64,000 bases of DNA from Fragum whitleyi. Taxonomy: Eukaryota > Mollusca > Bivalvia > Cardiida > Cardiidae. Every line of letters begins with the position of its first letter. The stretch's first letter is position 1. The stretch covers positions 8,628,186-8,692,185 of the forward strand of contig OX411552.1 of assembly GCA_948146395.1 (NCBI GenBank), read 5' to 3'. The notes under the pieces were generated by a model. It did not search any database and was not told the origin of the DNA. It worked only from the letters and a program-made list of their open reading frames with translations. Below, one piece after another: positions 24,420-34,804 of this stretch. Position numbers and translations under genes: made by a program.

Positions 24420-24775
24420 CAAATTAGCTGTTGATGCAAGTGATGTTGGTATTGGTGCTGTTCTTTTACAAGAAGACGATGATAGTATAGATCATCCAGT
24501 TTATTATTATTCTAAAAAAATAAACAAACATCAGAAAAACTACTCCACCATTGAAAAGGAATGTCTTTCTCTGGTTTTGGCAATCCAACATTTTGAAGTT
24601 TACTTCTCCTATAGTTGTATACAGTGACCACAATCCCTCAAGTTTTCTTCACAGACTTAAGAGTAAGAACCAAAGATTATTGAATTGGAGTCTGTCACTT
24701 CAAGAATTTGATCTTGATGTAAGACACATTAAAGGAAAAGACAACATTATACCAGATGCTCTGCCAAGAGTCTAA
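24420..24775 (+). pseudogene. Retrotransposon RNase H, frameshifted
   Basis: The sequence has LAVDASDVGIGAVLLQ, YSTIEKECLSLVLAI and, after a frameshift near 24600, VYSDHNP and HIKGKDNIIPDALPRV. These give the acidic D-E-D set of gypsy RNase H. The frame ends with a stop at 24773-24775 and no integrase follows before the LTR. Missing entirely from copy A. Confidence 0.85.
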
Positions 24776-25131
24776 AATTTTGAATTGTCTTATCTTTGAT
24801 ACTCAAATTGCATTTAACAGTTACATTTCACTATTTTTTTTTTGTATATATGTTTGTAAATATGTTTGCATATATATATATATATATATCTCTTAATCAA
24901 TTCTTTTGATGAAAATTGTTTGTATGTAGATGTGCTGAAATGTTTCAACAAATCGTGATATTATCAATTGCGTAAAGTATATTATCATTGTATATGCTAA
25001 AGATAATGCAAAAAGAAAGATTTATTTCATAAACCTTTCTTTTTTCTTTCAAGTGTTATATATAAACCTAATGGTTTTTACTGTGTCTATTTTTAGAATT
25101 AGTCTGGGGATTTTCCAATATCTCTTGACAC

Positions 25132-25590
25132 TGTTAGGTTATATATATGTAGAAGATTTTAGATCTTTCTAGAAAGGACTTTAAGAAAGTGATTCAGACT
25201 CTAGAGTCGTCTTATGTTCTATGCTTTTCTAGATTATTCTATGGTATTATATAAAAGGGTTCCTACAGCATTCTTGGTTCACTTGTTTTAGACTAATGGT
25301 TTCATTTAGTAGTACTGTTAAACTAAAAGGGGATTTCTTGTTATCTTAAAAGTGTGTTTAAAAACGTGTTTAATTTTAAATTCGGATATTATTGGACTTA
25401 TTATTTGTGGACCAGGAACTTAATTCATTTGGATCTAAAATTAAAACTTTAGGATTAAACATTCAAGGTATTGTAATTTGTTTTTGTAAAGTTTCATTTT
25501 GTCAATAATTCTGTTATTATTGTCAATAAATATTGTTAATTGTTAAGGTTGTTGCTGGCCTCTTTGCTGTTGTTACATTGGCACGTAACA
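25132..25590 (+). repeat. Putative 3' LTR with promoter
   Basis: The segment begins TGTTA and ends TAACA, an inverted-repeat pair typical of LTR termini. It has a TATA box (TATATAAAAG, 25248-25257) and AATAAA at 25525-25530 in the expected order, and lies 356 bp after the RNase H stop. Caveats: no second LTR is present for comparison and no polypurine tract directly precedes it; a purine run at 25009-25020 would imply a different start. Confidence 0.6.
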
Positions 25591-25690
25591 ATATAGTTCT
25601 GACTTGTTAATCCACCTTTAAGCATTAAGGATAAGCACACCACCCTTCAATTCTCGTACGATACATTGCCGCTACTAAATTGAAACTCAC

Positions 25691-26263
25691 CTTGCAACGC
25701 TTTAATACGAAGAATATCGGATCCGTGTTCATAGTATTTTAAATGGTGCCCAAAAACTTCCATAGGCAGAGATTGGTTCACAACAACGACATGCGGGAAG
25801 ATACTGATGAAAAAATTCCAAAACTGTCCTTTGGGGATGAAAGGTCCATGAAAAAGTATCAAACATGGCTTTTGAAACCTTAAAACACTTATAAAGCTAG
25901 CCATGGTAACAAACTTGACATAAATATCGAAATACCATACGTAATGTATCACGTTAGGCACTTGATAGCCCTCATCAGTACAACAATTACGTATATAATC
26001 ATGAAGACACTTATCGCCTGGTTCCACAACTTGTACATCCATCGGGGAAATCGTTGAGCTGATTACTAGTCTTGGATGACCCGTCGAGCAGTCTAGCTGA
26101 ATTTTTCTTCTGAAGAGTGGGTATTGGTTATAGTAGTAATGTCTACACTCAGTCTTCAAGCTTTCATTCCAGGGCCACTCACTGTTTATTTCGTCTGGGT
26201 GAGTAAGATCCCACAATGGTGTCTGTCTAGACCTACAGATCCCAACTTGCAAACGCCTGTGGC
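25691..26263 (-). CDS. DXD glycosyltransferase, exon 2 (stem and first half of fold)
   Basis: This 573-nt exon is bounded by an acceptor (TTACTTTTGTAG) at the 26264 side and a donor (CAAG-GTGAGT) at 25690, both phase 1. It encodes a lumenal stem with several cysteines, then VPNVIHYVWYF, the usual (I/V)P..(I/V)H..W start of the sugar-binding fold, and near its end YYEHGSDILRIKALQ, the (S/A)D.(L/A)R...L block that always precedes the DXD strand. Two NxS/T sequons (NES, NQS) are seen. It joins exon 3 so that the conserved block reads across the junction without gap. No second copy of this exon exists in the window. Confidence 0.86.
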
Positions 26264-26318
26264 CTACAAAAGTAAATTTAGATTGTATATGTCGTGCCCG
26301 TTTTCGGAAAACTAAATC

Positions 26319-26366
26319 TTAAGAACGGGCAAGTGGCTAATGGGATGGGGAATTGCCCGTTCTTAA
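26319..26366. repeat. Perfect 14-bp inverted repeat (hairpin)
   Basis: The arms TTAAGAACGGGCAA (26319-26332) and TTGCCCGTTCTTAA (26353-26366) pair perfectly around a 20-base loop. A third partial copy of the arm core, TGCCCGTT, is at 26295-26302. It lies 56 bases upstream of the acceptor of glycosyltransferase exon 2 in the pre-mRNA. Confidence 0.75.
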
Positions 26367-27019
26367 CAATGATCAAACCAGCGTTTATTTCAACATAGCA
26401 TGTCTTAGACTAAAATTCTTGAACTTTAATATTCCATTTAATTCCTTTAAAGATTCCTAAATAAAGATTGTTCGATTAATGTTGCGTATAAACTTTAAAA
26501 TCATTTTATTGTTCGATTTCCGATCTCGACCAAACAGATAGATTAATTTCCGGTTAAATATCTCGGCTTGCTTATCTAAATGTGTGCGTCCTGGCGTAAT
26601 TAATTAAATTGTTGTTCTCTAAATTTTCAGTTAATTTAGCTTTGTTAATTTATGATTGTCTGGACATTCATATAACATCGGGTAACGATCTATAACAGAC
26701 TGTTTACTGTCAGATTCTGTACAACCCCGATTATGATTATTAATTTGAATGATAATTCAATCCAACTAAAACGAATCGAATTGTGCCTCAGATGTTATTA
26801 CGGTCAGTTCTGTCTCTACCGAATTTGATCCAGCAAAATACCCTTAGTTTTTCTCAAAACAGTAAGCAAATGAATTACACTGGGAAAAATTCCCCTGTAA
26901 TTGGTTGTAATGATAGAAGCCTATAGGACAGCTATAACTTTTCAAAACGGACTTGAAACTATACATATCAAACTTCACATGAAAAGGGACCATATGGGAA
27001 CTCTGTAAAATCAATAATT
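26367..27019. other. Gene-free intron sequence
   Basis: Part of glycosyltransferase intron 1. No exon or known repeat recognised. Confidence 0.35.
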
Positions 27020-27297
27020 GATTTGTTTGTTTGAATGAGTTTGTACGCCGCTTTCAACAGTCTTTCAGTTATTTTGTGGGGAATTGAGCACCTCACAATG
27101 GATTCCTGGTATTTGTTACACCAGTTCTACCATCACTTCCTTTCCTAGTCTCCAGCTCATATTCCTCATAGGTCTAAAATTATCGACCCATTGTTTGGGG
27201 ACAAAAAGTCAGATAGAATCAGTATCGCTATCAGGGATCGAACCCGGGACCTCTAGGTTGACAGTCCAACGGGCTACCATATGCACTATGACGGCGG
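27020..27297 (-). mobile_element. tRNA-derived SINE
   Basis: On the minus strand the head (CCGCCGTCATAGTGCATATG) and a B box (GGTTCGATCCC-type, here complementary to GGGATCGAACCC at 27233-27244) are followed by the body shared with 61587-61866, with the GGCGTACAAACTCATTCAAA end and an AAACAAAT tail. It is a fairly complete copy. Confidence 0.78.
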
Positions 27298-27339
27298 AAA
27301 CATCAATTTTTGTCAATATTTTATAAATATTTTTGTGTG

Positions 27340-27480
27340 TTGTCCGTGGTCTAGAGGTGGGTTGTCCGTGGTCTGGACGTAGAGCGTCGGCCTCTTGACC
27401 AAAAGGTCCCGAGTTCGATTACGGGGGGGGGGGGCGGCTTTTGATCTTGGGTCTTTCATTGGCCCACACATTCGGAACGA
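27340..27480 (+). mobile_element. tRNA-like SINE head, second type
   Basis: A box-like GTGGTCTGGACGTAGAGCGT and B box-like GAGTTCGATTAC are correctly spaced, with a poly-G run at 27424-27433. The first 20 bases (GTTGTCCGTGGTCT) are tandemly doubled at 27339 and 27361. It does not fold as a functional tRNA. Confidence 0.5.
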
Positions 27481-27629
27481 GTACTAGTGAATTTTCAAGG
27501 AAGCAGAAACGAGAGGGATTAATCTTAGTTGGAAGAACTTATTTCCCAATCAATATAAAAATAAATAGGTTTAAACTAATATCAATATTTGGAAAATGTT
27601 TGATTTCATTAGAGGTTGATATTTTTACA

Positions 27630-28105
27630 AGGTGACAAATTGTCACAAGCCACCTGTTGCAGTGCTGGTTGCCCTTGTATTAAAAACAACAAAGGGAAAT
27701 AACACAAAAATCAAGCATGGTAACGTTACTTTGCTTACCAACTACACTACCATAAGAGGAATATACCTGCCTAGCTTCAAGTCAATCTGACATAAGGCGA
27801 CAGAGTTTTGCTTCCGACATAGAAGATACTGCCTGCCATTTGGATGTTAGCACCACTGATCATCCTATAACACATCCTTTCTTTCAAGGGGCGTTTGCAG
27901 GAAAGTTAAATGAGCATACAAGATTAAATAAGGTTGCAAATCGTCACAAGAAAAAACCCGTTACACTGCCGGATGGCCAAGTTTGAAAAACATCAAAGAG
28001 AAATAATCTAGGTAGAGTTGTGGTTCTTGTGTACTGTTATTCGTAATCATGGAGGGAATATTGCTTCCAAGTTTCAAGTCAAACTGACTTAAGGTGACAA
28101 AAATA
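27630..28105. repeat. Two diverged tandem units of about 300 bp
   Basis: The units begin GGTGACAAATTGTCACAAG (about 27632) and GGTTGCAAATCGTCACAAG (about 27930). Both then contain AACATCAAAG/AACAACAAAG, a CATAAGAGGAATA/CATGGAGGGAATA block and TTCAAGTCAA(T/A)CTGAC. Origin unknown. From 28106 to 29051 nothing is recognised. Confidence 0.6.
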
Positions 28106-29051
28106 TGCTCCGGACAAAGGGGTGGAAGCTATGGGTGTTCCCTGAATTTTGCGTCCCTTCTCAAAATTGTCTAAATCTGAAATTTTCTATCCTAGCCCCC
28201 TGTAAAATCCAGAGCTAGATTTTTGGCGACACTTTACAGGGCTCGTGTTTGACCCTTACACCAGGGTTTTAACTCCCAAAAATCTCATTTTGATCGTCAA
28301 AAATTTTGTTAAGGGAGTCATTTTGACCTACTGAATTTCCAGTGGCGCAACCTGTGTAATTTAAAAGATTGAGAGGGTACATTTCAACTAACCCCTGTAA
28401 CTTCGGCAACAAATATTAATACGCGTTTGTCCACTAGCCTTTGAAAAAGAAAAAATATTGAAAAGTAAACTCGTCTATGTCACGCCCTGCCAAATGAATA
28501 CTAACGCAGAATACAATACTATTTAGATAAACAATTTAGAGAAAGGCGTCAAAAATCAATTTCACAATTTGAAAATGAAAGGCAATTACGTTTTTTGATA
28601 TACTCACATTAATACATGTTGATGTGTATTCTTTATGTAATAATATAACCTACTTGGCGGGAGTAGAATAACCCTGTTGAATATGTTTTGTCTTACTCGA
28701 GTGTTAATACAATAGAGAAATAACTCTGTAAGTGAGCCAAGAACGTAGAACAATATTTAAATATCATGTAAAGATGACGTGACAATGCTTTTGCTGTCGT
28801 CATTTCGCAAATAGTATTTAATTGTTGGCGGAAAAACTTGAATCGATAAATATCTGGAATTTCATCGACATATCGCAAAAATTCGGCTGATTTATTAATT
28901 CAGTGTCAAATTTTGGCTCCTAAAATACCGAATGTATTTAACTCATAATCTAAAACAGATAAAAGAAAAAAAAACGGGAAAACCTCGTTTAAAACTCTTT
29001 ACAGACAACTCGTAAAATAATTTACCCTATTGATTGTTATAAATACAGAGA

Positions 29052-29487
29052 TACAGTTAACAACATCGTGACATTGACAAGGTGAATGAATTTGGAATGA
29101 TTTATGAATGAAATTGAATGAGTGTGTGGAGCGACTTTTTAGTGAATTTAATGGGAGGTAATCCAGTATTGTAAATTTTGTTCAGGATGAACAAAATAAG
29201 CAATATTGATTACTTCCCTTTAATAATTATGCGTATAAGTTCTATTGATAGCCCCCTATTTCATCAAGAACCTATCAGACGCTTTCAATTTCAATTAAAT
29301 AAGTGAAATCCCGATTTTTCCCAAGCTATTTTTATTTTGAACGAATTTGTTATATGTTTTCAGTGCGTTTGGAGCATTTTTTAATGGTTTGAGTGAGTGT
29401 CTGGAATGAATGAATGAAGCGCTAAGTTAGCGATTAAGAATGGTTTTGATTGGGTTAAATGTCAATTTCACTATGTAATTAACTGTA
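29052..29487. mobile_element. MITE family A, full copy (436 bp)
   Basis: It has both terminal inverted repeats (TACAGTTAACAACATCGTGA and TAATTAACTGTA), the central GGGAGGTAATCCA and TTACTTCCCTTTAAT blocks and TGAATGAAT-rich arms. See 60106-60547 for the family. Confidence 0.85.
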
Positions 29488-30261
29488 GAGAGTATTTTGA
29501 ATTCTATATCTAATGGGGATGACACACCACAGCGTATGGCACTAACGTATGCGAGCGTATGCTCATACGCTCGCATTCGCTGATGTACGCTAGACGTTCG
29601 TTACTCATAAGACATGTACGCTACAAGGACGATGGTATACGTTCTTATACGCAGAAGCCGAAAAATATTTTTTAACATGTTAAAAAAATTTCAGCGTATG
29701 CCAGCGTATAAAATGTACGCTAGTCATACGCTATGCAAACGGTCAATACGCTAGGGTTGCGTAACTCAAAAGTGAAGTACGCTTGTCAAATTCTGGCATA
29801 GAATTATTATTTTAGCTGTAGTCCTTTCTTGTAAGACTGCAAGACTTTTCGAGTCTATCCTATTACACCAGCTGGAGGAAAACATCTTTCTACCCTCCCC
29901 CCCCTCTCCCCCCCCCCCCCGCATGAAAATTTCTAGTCTACTGACAGAAGAGCAGTGGCAATGGTGTGCTTTTGTCCGCTCGTCAACCATTGCCACTGTC
30001 TGTCCTTTCGTAGATTTTATCTCGTTGTAAAGCTCTCATTTTAAAATTATCTGCGAACTTATACAGAATAACTGTGTAGTCGTAAGGATCCACCCTTTTG
30101 AAATTGGGCTTGGTCCTTAAGTATTATTGGAGAGGGGGGCTTTATATAAACTTAGACAAATATTGTTATCGTGGCTGAGTTTACAGTTTTCACCGTGTTC
30201 TCTTCAAGTGTACATAGAATGATTGAACCACTTTTCATAGAGATCTTTCTATTCTAAATTT

Positions 30262-30417
30262 CAATGTGAAATAGCAGCTGGAGGCTATGAAAGAATGTGA
30301 TGGCTGTACTGGTGAGAGAAACACAAGGAATCCATTGTAAGGTGCTCCAGCCTCTGCGATGTAACTAAAAAATGTTGAAAGCGTCGTAAAACTCCATTTA
30401 ATCAATCAATCAATAAT
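30262..30417 (+). mobile_element. SINE 3' part with ATCA tail
   Basis: The body matches the 3' half of the SINE at 61587 (AGGAATCCATTGTAAGGTGCTC, here with CCAGCCTCTGCGATGTAAC) and ends in GGCGTAAAACTC-like sequence followed by (ATCA)n. The tRNA-like head is missing. Confidence 0.65.
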
Positions 30418-30641
30418 CATTCTAAATTGGGCCAGGTACTTCAAGTCTCGCAGGAAAAAGAGGCATTTTTAAGTTTCAATCAAAATATCTTCCTCATCAG
30501 AACACAGTCTCGCTTTTCAATGGATTCCCTACAATCTTTCATGGAAGGATTATATTTTGAAAGAGGATTAATTCTTAATTATACTGCAAAGAAAATTCTA
30601 GCATTTTCATTAGTTAATGCTGACCTGACAAACATTAATAT

Positions 30642-30848
30642 CTACGGCCGCTCCTGTATAACTTCTATTGTTTCCTTAAGGTGCCTCGCCGTGAACATAG
30701 ACAAAAAAATCGCAACAGTAATGGCAGCCATAATTCTCTCTCTTCGCTTATGACACGACCCGAATATACACACTAGGATACAGATGAAAAGTATGTCAGT
30801 TAATAATGTGCAAATAAAAAATGATATAGATGTCAATAAATACCTCAA
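30642..30848 (-). other. Unrecognised hydrophobic open frame
   Basis: A 68-codon minus-strand frame predicts two hydrophobic segments around a basic CHKRRER stretch. No family recognised. It lies within intron 1 of the glycosyltransferase and inside a transposon remnant, so it is probably chance. Confidence 0.15.
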
Positions 30849-31079
30849 ATTTTTACAAATATGTCCATTTAAAGTGACAAGTCAACAGCGCAGAGTGTAG
30901 TAGTGTGACGTCACAACAATATATGACGTCACTTTGTACACGTTTACCTTTCATAGGGGCGCATTAAGGGATATTGGTGATTTATAAAAAGAAACCAGTT
31001 TAAACCAACGCCCTAAATAGGCAAAAGACAGATATTTAGCCCTAAAACTTTGAAGTATTAAATTCGTGATACGGTTTCT

Positions 31080-31205
31080 TGTCTGGGTATATGACAATTT
31101 ATTCTCGGCAGTGAAAAAGGTTGTCAACCCTCGCCTACGGCTCGGGTGACATCATTTTTTCAGCCGGGAATAAATCGTCATATACCCCGCCAAGAAACCG
31201 TATAA
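31080..31205. repeat. Palindromic MITE-like sequence
   Basis: The arms ATACGGTTTCTTG...GTATATGACAATTTATTC and their complement at 31165-31205 enclose a small loop. Single copy in the window. Confidence 0.6.
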
Positions 31206-31652
31206 CTAATAATGTCGTAAGGAGCTGTTATACCATCTAAGGGATTCAGTAGAGCGTCTCAGATCCACGTCGTAGGCCTGTTTATTTTTTCTTTCTTGGA
31301 ACTCTATCGGCTTTATGTCTACGGTTAGGCAGAAGAAGAAATATATCAGACAAAAGATAATCATACGTTATTCATACGCTTTCATTCGTTATCAATACGT
31401 TACTCGTTCGCTTGTATACGCTACTTATACATCGATAAACGTTACTTTAACGGTGACATACGTCGATGTACTGTCTTCGCTACAAAAACGCTGGTCATAC
31501 GTTACCCTTACGGTGCGCATACGTTGGTCATTCGTCTAAGATGAAAATCCGACGTGGATTCCCTGGTTATACACTGAAAACTTGTGCGTATAAGCAGAAC
31601 TTCTCTATTTTTTCATACGCAGGGCATACGTTACTCTCACACGCTGTGGTGT

Positions 31653-31875
31653 TTGTTTGTTTGTTTGTTTGAATGGGTTTTACGCCGCTTTCAACAATTT
31701 CTCAGTTATATCGCGGCGGCCGGAGCACCTAACAATGGATTCTATGTATGTCTTTTACCTGTACTACCAAGGGGTCACCCGTGGCGTCCCTGGACCTGCG
31801 GAGGGCGTCCACTTCTTTGTCCGGAGATTACCACTGTCACCTTTATGTCAGATCGACTTGCAGCTTAGCACTTAT
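31653..31875 (-). mobile_element. SINE, partial
   Basis: Minus-strand copy of the SINE body: TTTGTTTGAATGGGTTTTAC tail complement, CGCCGCTTTCAAC, GCACCTAACAATGGATTC. The head region is diverged or missing. Confidence 0.65.
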
Positions 31876-31889
31876 GTTCCTCTTATGAA

Positions 31890-34200
31890 ACGAAAAACAA
31901 TGCACAAGAACCATTACACTGTCTAGCGTATTGTTTAGTTAATTATCTTTGATGTTATACTTGGACATTAGCAGTAAAACGGGCGTATTTTGTGACCTTG
32001 TTATAATTTTCGCCTGTCCACAGCTTACATTCGATTCTCCTGAAAAGTTTGAATGATGCTTTAAGGGTTAAAGGACAGTTGCTTTTCGCCAAAGATCTAA
32101 AGAGCTATAGCGATGGCGTGGTTCATGTCCGTCTATCTGTACCTCCATTCCACATTTTTTTTTATTGTTTTACGAAATGAAGTTCACAGATAACATTCGA
32201 CTATCATGAAACTTTTCTAAAAAATGATTTTAGATTCAGAAGAATCAGCACTTTCGAAATTTGGGACGAGCCATTCGAAGAATTTTACTTATTTCAATCT
32301 TTTTTACGAAATAAGTCAACAAATTTTCTTAAATGTGTACCTGAGAGAATGGTCCTTGTACAGGGACAGTCGAAGTTGGCGTGTGAAAACTGGAACTGCG
32401 TGTAGGGTGACAAAACGGTGCAAACTGTTTGTATGTTATTGCATAAAATGTGCGTTTTCAGGTCGTTTTTGGCATACGTTAACCGACAAAACCCGGGCGT
32501 TGACGGGAGAAAACATTGATTAATCAGTGAATTCATGCGACGTTCACGCTCGGCCTTTTTTACTTTAATATCAACGATCTGGGGCCTATACAGCTGCTCG
32601 ATTTCATTCATATACACTTATCTTTTTCTGCAACATTGGTTGACTTCTTAAATATTAATCAATGATTTTTTTTTAATTTTACGTCAAAGGTTCGATTTCA
32701 ACGAGTATTCATATTGAAAAGAAAATGCATCTAAAGTATTCATGGTTAACGTTAATTTAAAGCGTAACTAAAGACGTTGATCTTATTCCCGCGTTAAATT
32801 TTGTGACGCTAAAAAATTACCAAGCAATTGCGTTATAAACAAAAGTAACGATGCGATGCGTGACGCAATTAAACAGGCGTTTTCATAGGTTTATGGCTCA
32901 TTTTGAAGCGTTTCTTTAAATTATTTAGCGATTTCCGTTTAATAAATACTCTGGCCTTTCTTTTTATGTAATAATAGCATCAATTCACGCCTTTTCGGGT
33001 GTTAACATTTGCCGAGACCCTCAAAATGCATTGACCCGGGCGTTAAACCGTTTTTCTGGTCTCTGCAAATGTTAACGCCCGAAAAACGAGAATCAACCCC
33101 TAATTATTGCAAAAATGTACGTTTTCGGGTCGTTAATGGCATACGTTAATGGATAAAACCCGGGCGTTAAAAAGGGTGAAAACGTGGATTAATCAGTAAA
33201 TTCACGTGCCGTTAACGCCCGGCTTTTTAACTTTAATATCCGCGATTTGGGCTTATACACTTTAATAAATCTGAATGATTCTTATACTTTTTCTTCTTTA
33301 TTACTTTGTCCTAAAATGATATTTCATGCGTTTGGTTCAAAATATTATAAAGGTTATATCTAGATTACTGTACAAATTCATAAGTTATATGCAGGAAAAT
33401 TATTCATGTCCAGATTATTATAGAGCATACGTAAAGACGTTGCTCTAAATCCCGCGTAAAAAATTGTGTGACGTCATATATTCATCGATCAACGTCGGTA
33501 TAAACAAAATGTATAGTGAAATGCGTGACGCAATTGTTCCGGCATATTAGAGGTTTTGTAACTGGTTTTATATCTTTTCTATGAAATTATTTCGCAATTT
33601 CTTTTTGCATTTATAATCTTATCTACCTCTAATGCAATGATAGCAGAGTATAATATAGGGTTAATTCACGTTTGTTTCGGGTGTTAACATTTGCAGAGAC
33701 CATCAAAATGCTTTAACACCCTCGTGTTTAGCACTCAGGCTCTCTGCAAACGTGTACGCCCTCAAAAACGTGAATTAACCCTATATTGTACTCCGCTTGT
33801 GTGCAAAATTATTCTCCATCACGAGTAGAAGTGAAAGTAAAACTGCGATAGCTAAAAGCCGAAGGTTACAGCTCAAGCTCAATGCTAACTTGTCCGATGC
33901 TACGGTCAATTTTTTGAGGGCTCCACATCAGTTGCCATGTAATGACTATATAGCTATTAAAGGTCAGATCATGTAATGACTATATAGCTATTAAAGGTCA
34001 GATGATTTTATTGATCGAATTTAAAAACCGCATACTTGGATAAAACAACTTGTAATTTGATTATCCGTTTTATGAACACGGTCGTTCAAAAAATCATGAA
34101 TATTCGCGAACCGATATACTCATATGCTTTAGAATTATTTAGGTAATGTCGCGGCGGCCGATGCGCCTAAACATGGTTTCAGGCGATTTCTCCACTACAA
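31890..34200. repeat. Paralogous segment 1 (partner 36027-37440)
   Basis: Stretches 31890-32430 and 33785-34200 align with 36027-36610 and 36611-37440. Shared landmarks are GGACAGTTGCT, GAGCTATAGCGATG, ACTATCATGAAAC, CATCACGAGTA and a TGTAATGACTATATAGCTA block (doubled here at 33938 and 33973). Between the two aligned parts this copy has a roughly 1.33-kb insertion, while the partner has a MITE. Confidence 0.75.
32437..33780. repeat. Two diverged tandem units (about 670 bp) inserted in segment 1
   Basis: The units start near 32445 and 33112. Both have GT.CGTTTTC.GGTCGTT, AAAACCCGGGCGTT, GATTAATCAGT.AATTCA, AAAGACGTTG and GCGTGACGCAATT, and each ends in a long imperfect palindrome (about 32990-33105 and 33660-33780) with TTAACATTTGC.GAGACC arms. 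The paralogous segment lacks all of it, so this is an insertion. No coding capacity seen. Confidence 0.65.
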
Positions 34201-34460
34201 TTGAGTAAAACAAACCCAAACAGGGAAAGTCTTAAACTGTGCATATTATAATCTGAAAACAAAACGTATTGTTTATAGAATTATAAATAATAATATTTCC
34301 AAAAGATCTCCAAAGATGATTGGAAAGCATTTAAGGATTTTTTTTGAAGCCGAATTACCTAAAAACGACCCCAGCATACAACAATCACTTCCGAGGTACT
34401 CTCTAGTTTACTGAAAAGTCTGAGCGATGTTCCGAATGGCACTATCCCAGATCGTCCCTT
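34200..34460. repeat. Dispersed repeat D, copy 1
   Basis: Related to 55500-55888 and 59230-59625: shared AATCTGAAAACAAAACG, GATGATTGGAAAGCATTTAA, GCCGAATTACCTAAAAACGA, CTTCCGAGGTACT and GATGTTCCGAATGG. Copies 1 and 2 both lie just inside intron 1 next to a glycosyltransferase exon 1, so they may have been duplicated with the gene. Confidence 0.65.
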
Positions 34461-34467
34461 TTTCCCG

Positions 34468-34632
34468 AAGGATTAATATATAATACATACTTGGTGTTTT
34501 GTATGAGAAAAAATATCTAGTGAGATTGGGAGGATTGATAATTGTCGAGGCTCTGCCGTGACAATTATCAATTCTCACAACCGAGTTAGATATTTTTTCA
34601 TTCACCACGCTAAGTATGTATTATATTTATCT
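34468..34632. mobile_element. Palindromic MITE-like insertion
   Basis: The arms ATATAATACATACTTGGTG and GAGAAAAAATATCTAG pair with the complement at 34570-34630 around a CGAGGCTCTGCCG centre. It is absent from the equivalent place at 55888. Confidence 0.6.
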
Positions 34633-34804
34633 TATAACTTCTATTTGTCATGTTTTAGTCGGTGATTCTGAATGAAAAACAGATTTCTAAAAATAACCGC
34701 ATTATATCATTGTTCTAAAAATAACTATATGGTATCATAAAAAATATCATACGGGATGTTATCACACGGATATATGTGTATAGTTATAAGCTAATATGAA
34801 TTAC

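Larger units (their letters stand above)
19112..25376. repeat. Duplicated block, copy B (undeleted)
   Basis: Partner of bases 1-5314 (constant offset 19111 up to 24319). It is the longer version, keeping 24320-25273, which copy A lacks. It contains the same glycosyltransferase exon 3 and retrotransposon. Its true left limit is unknown because copy A is cut by the window edge. Confidence 0.93.
20894..25590 (+). mobile_element. Gmr1-like Ty3/gypsy retrotransposon, 5'-truncated (copy B)
   Basis: Read in order the element has gag (20894-22206), protease (about 22290-22650), an integrase remnant (about 22860-23370), reverse transcriptase (about 23380-24320), RNase H (about 24420-24775) and a putative 3' LTR (25132-25590). 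Integrase lies before RT and nothing resembling integrase follows RNase H, which is the pol order of Gmr1-type elements and of copia, although the RT is gypsy-like. Stops, frameshifts and a deleted integrase core show it is dead. No 5' LTR is visible between 20481 and 20893. It sits antisense inside the last intron of the glycosyltransferase gene. Confidence 0.88.
29524..31652. mobile_element. Probable DNA-transposon remnant with subterminal GCGTA arrays
   Basis: Both edges carry the same inverted terminus (ACACCACAGCGTATG left; complement of ACACCACAGCGTGTG right, followed inward by GTAACGTATGC in both). Next to each are arrays of GCGTATG/CATACGC words, at about 29540-29770 and 31350-31640. 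This is the usual look of subterminal transposase-binding arrays. No target duplication was found and no transposase frame remains. The interior holds a poly-pyrimidine run (29897-29920), a SINE fragment and a palindrome, so it is partly other insertions. Confidence 0.5.

Noticed and set aside
25132..25590. Reading the putative LTR as a solo LTR of another family
   Set aside because: Its position directly after RNase H on the same strand and the ordered TATA box and poly-A signal fit the 3' LTR of the same element better, although the missing polypurine tract keeps some doubt.
29524..31652. Target-site duplication for the GCGTA-array element
   Set aside because: The flanks (GGGATGAC and TTGTTTG) do not match; the right edge may have been altered by the adjoining SINE.
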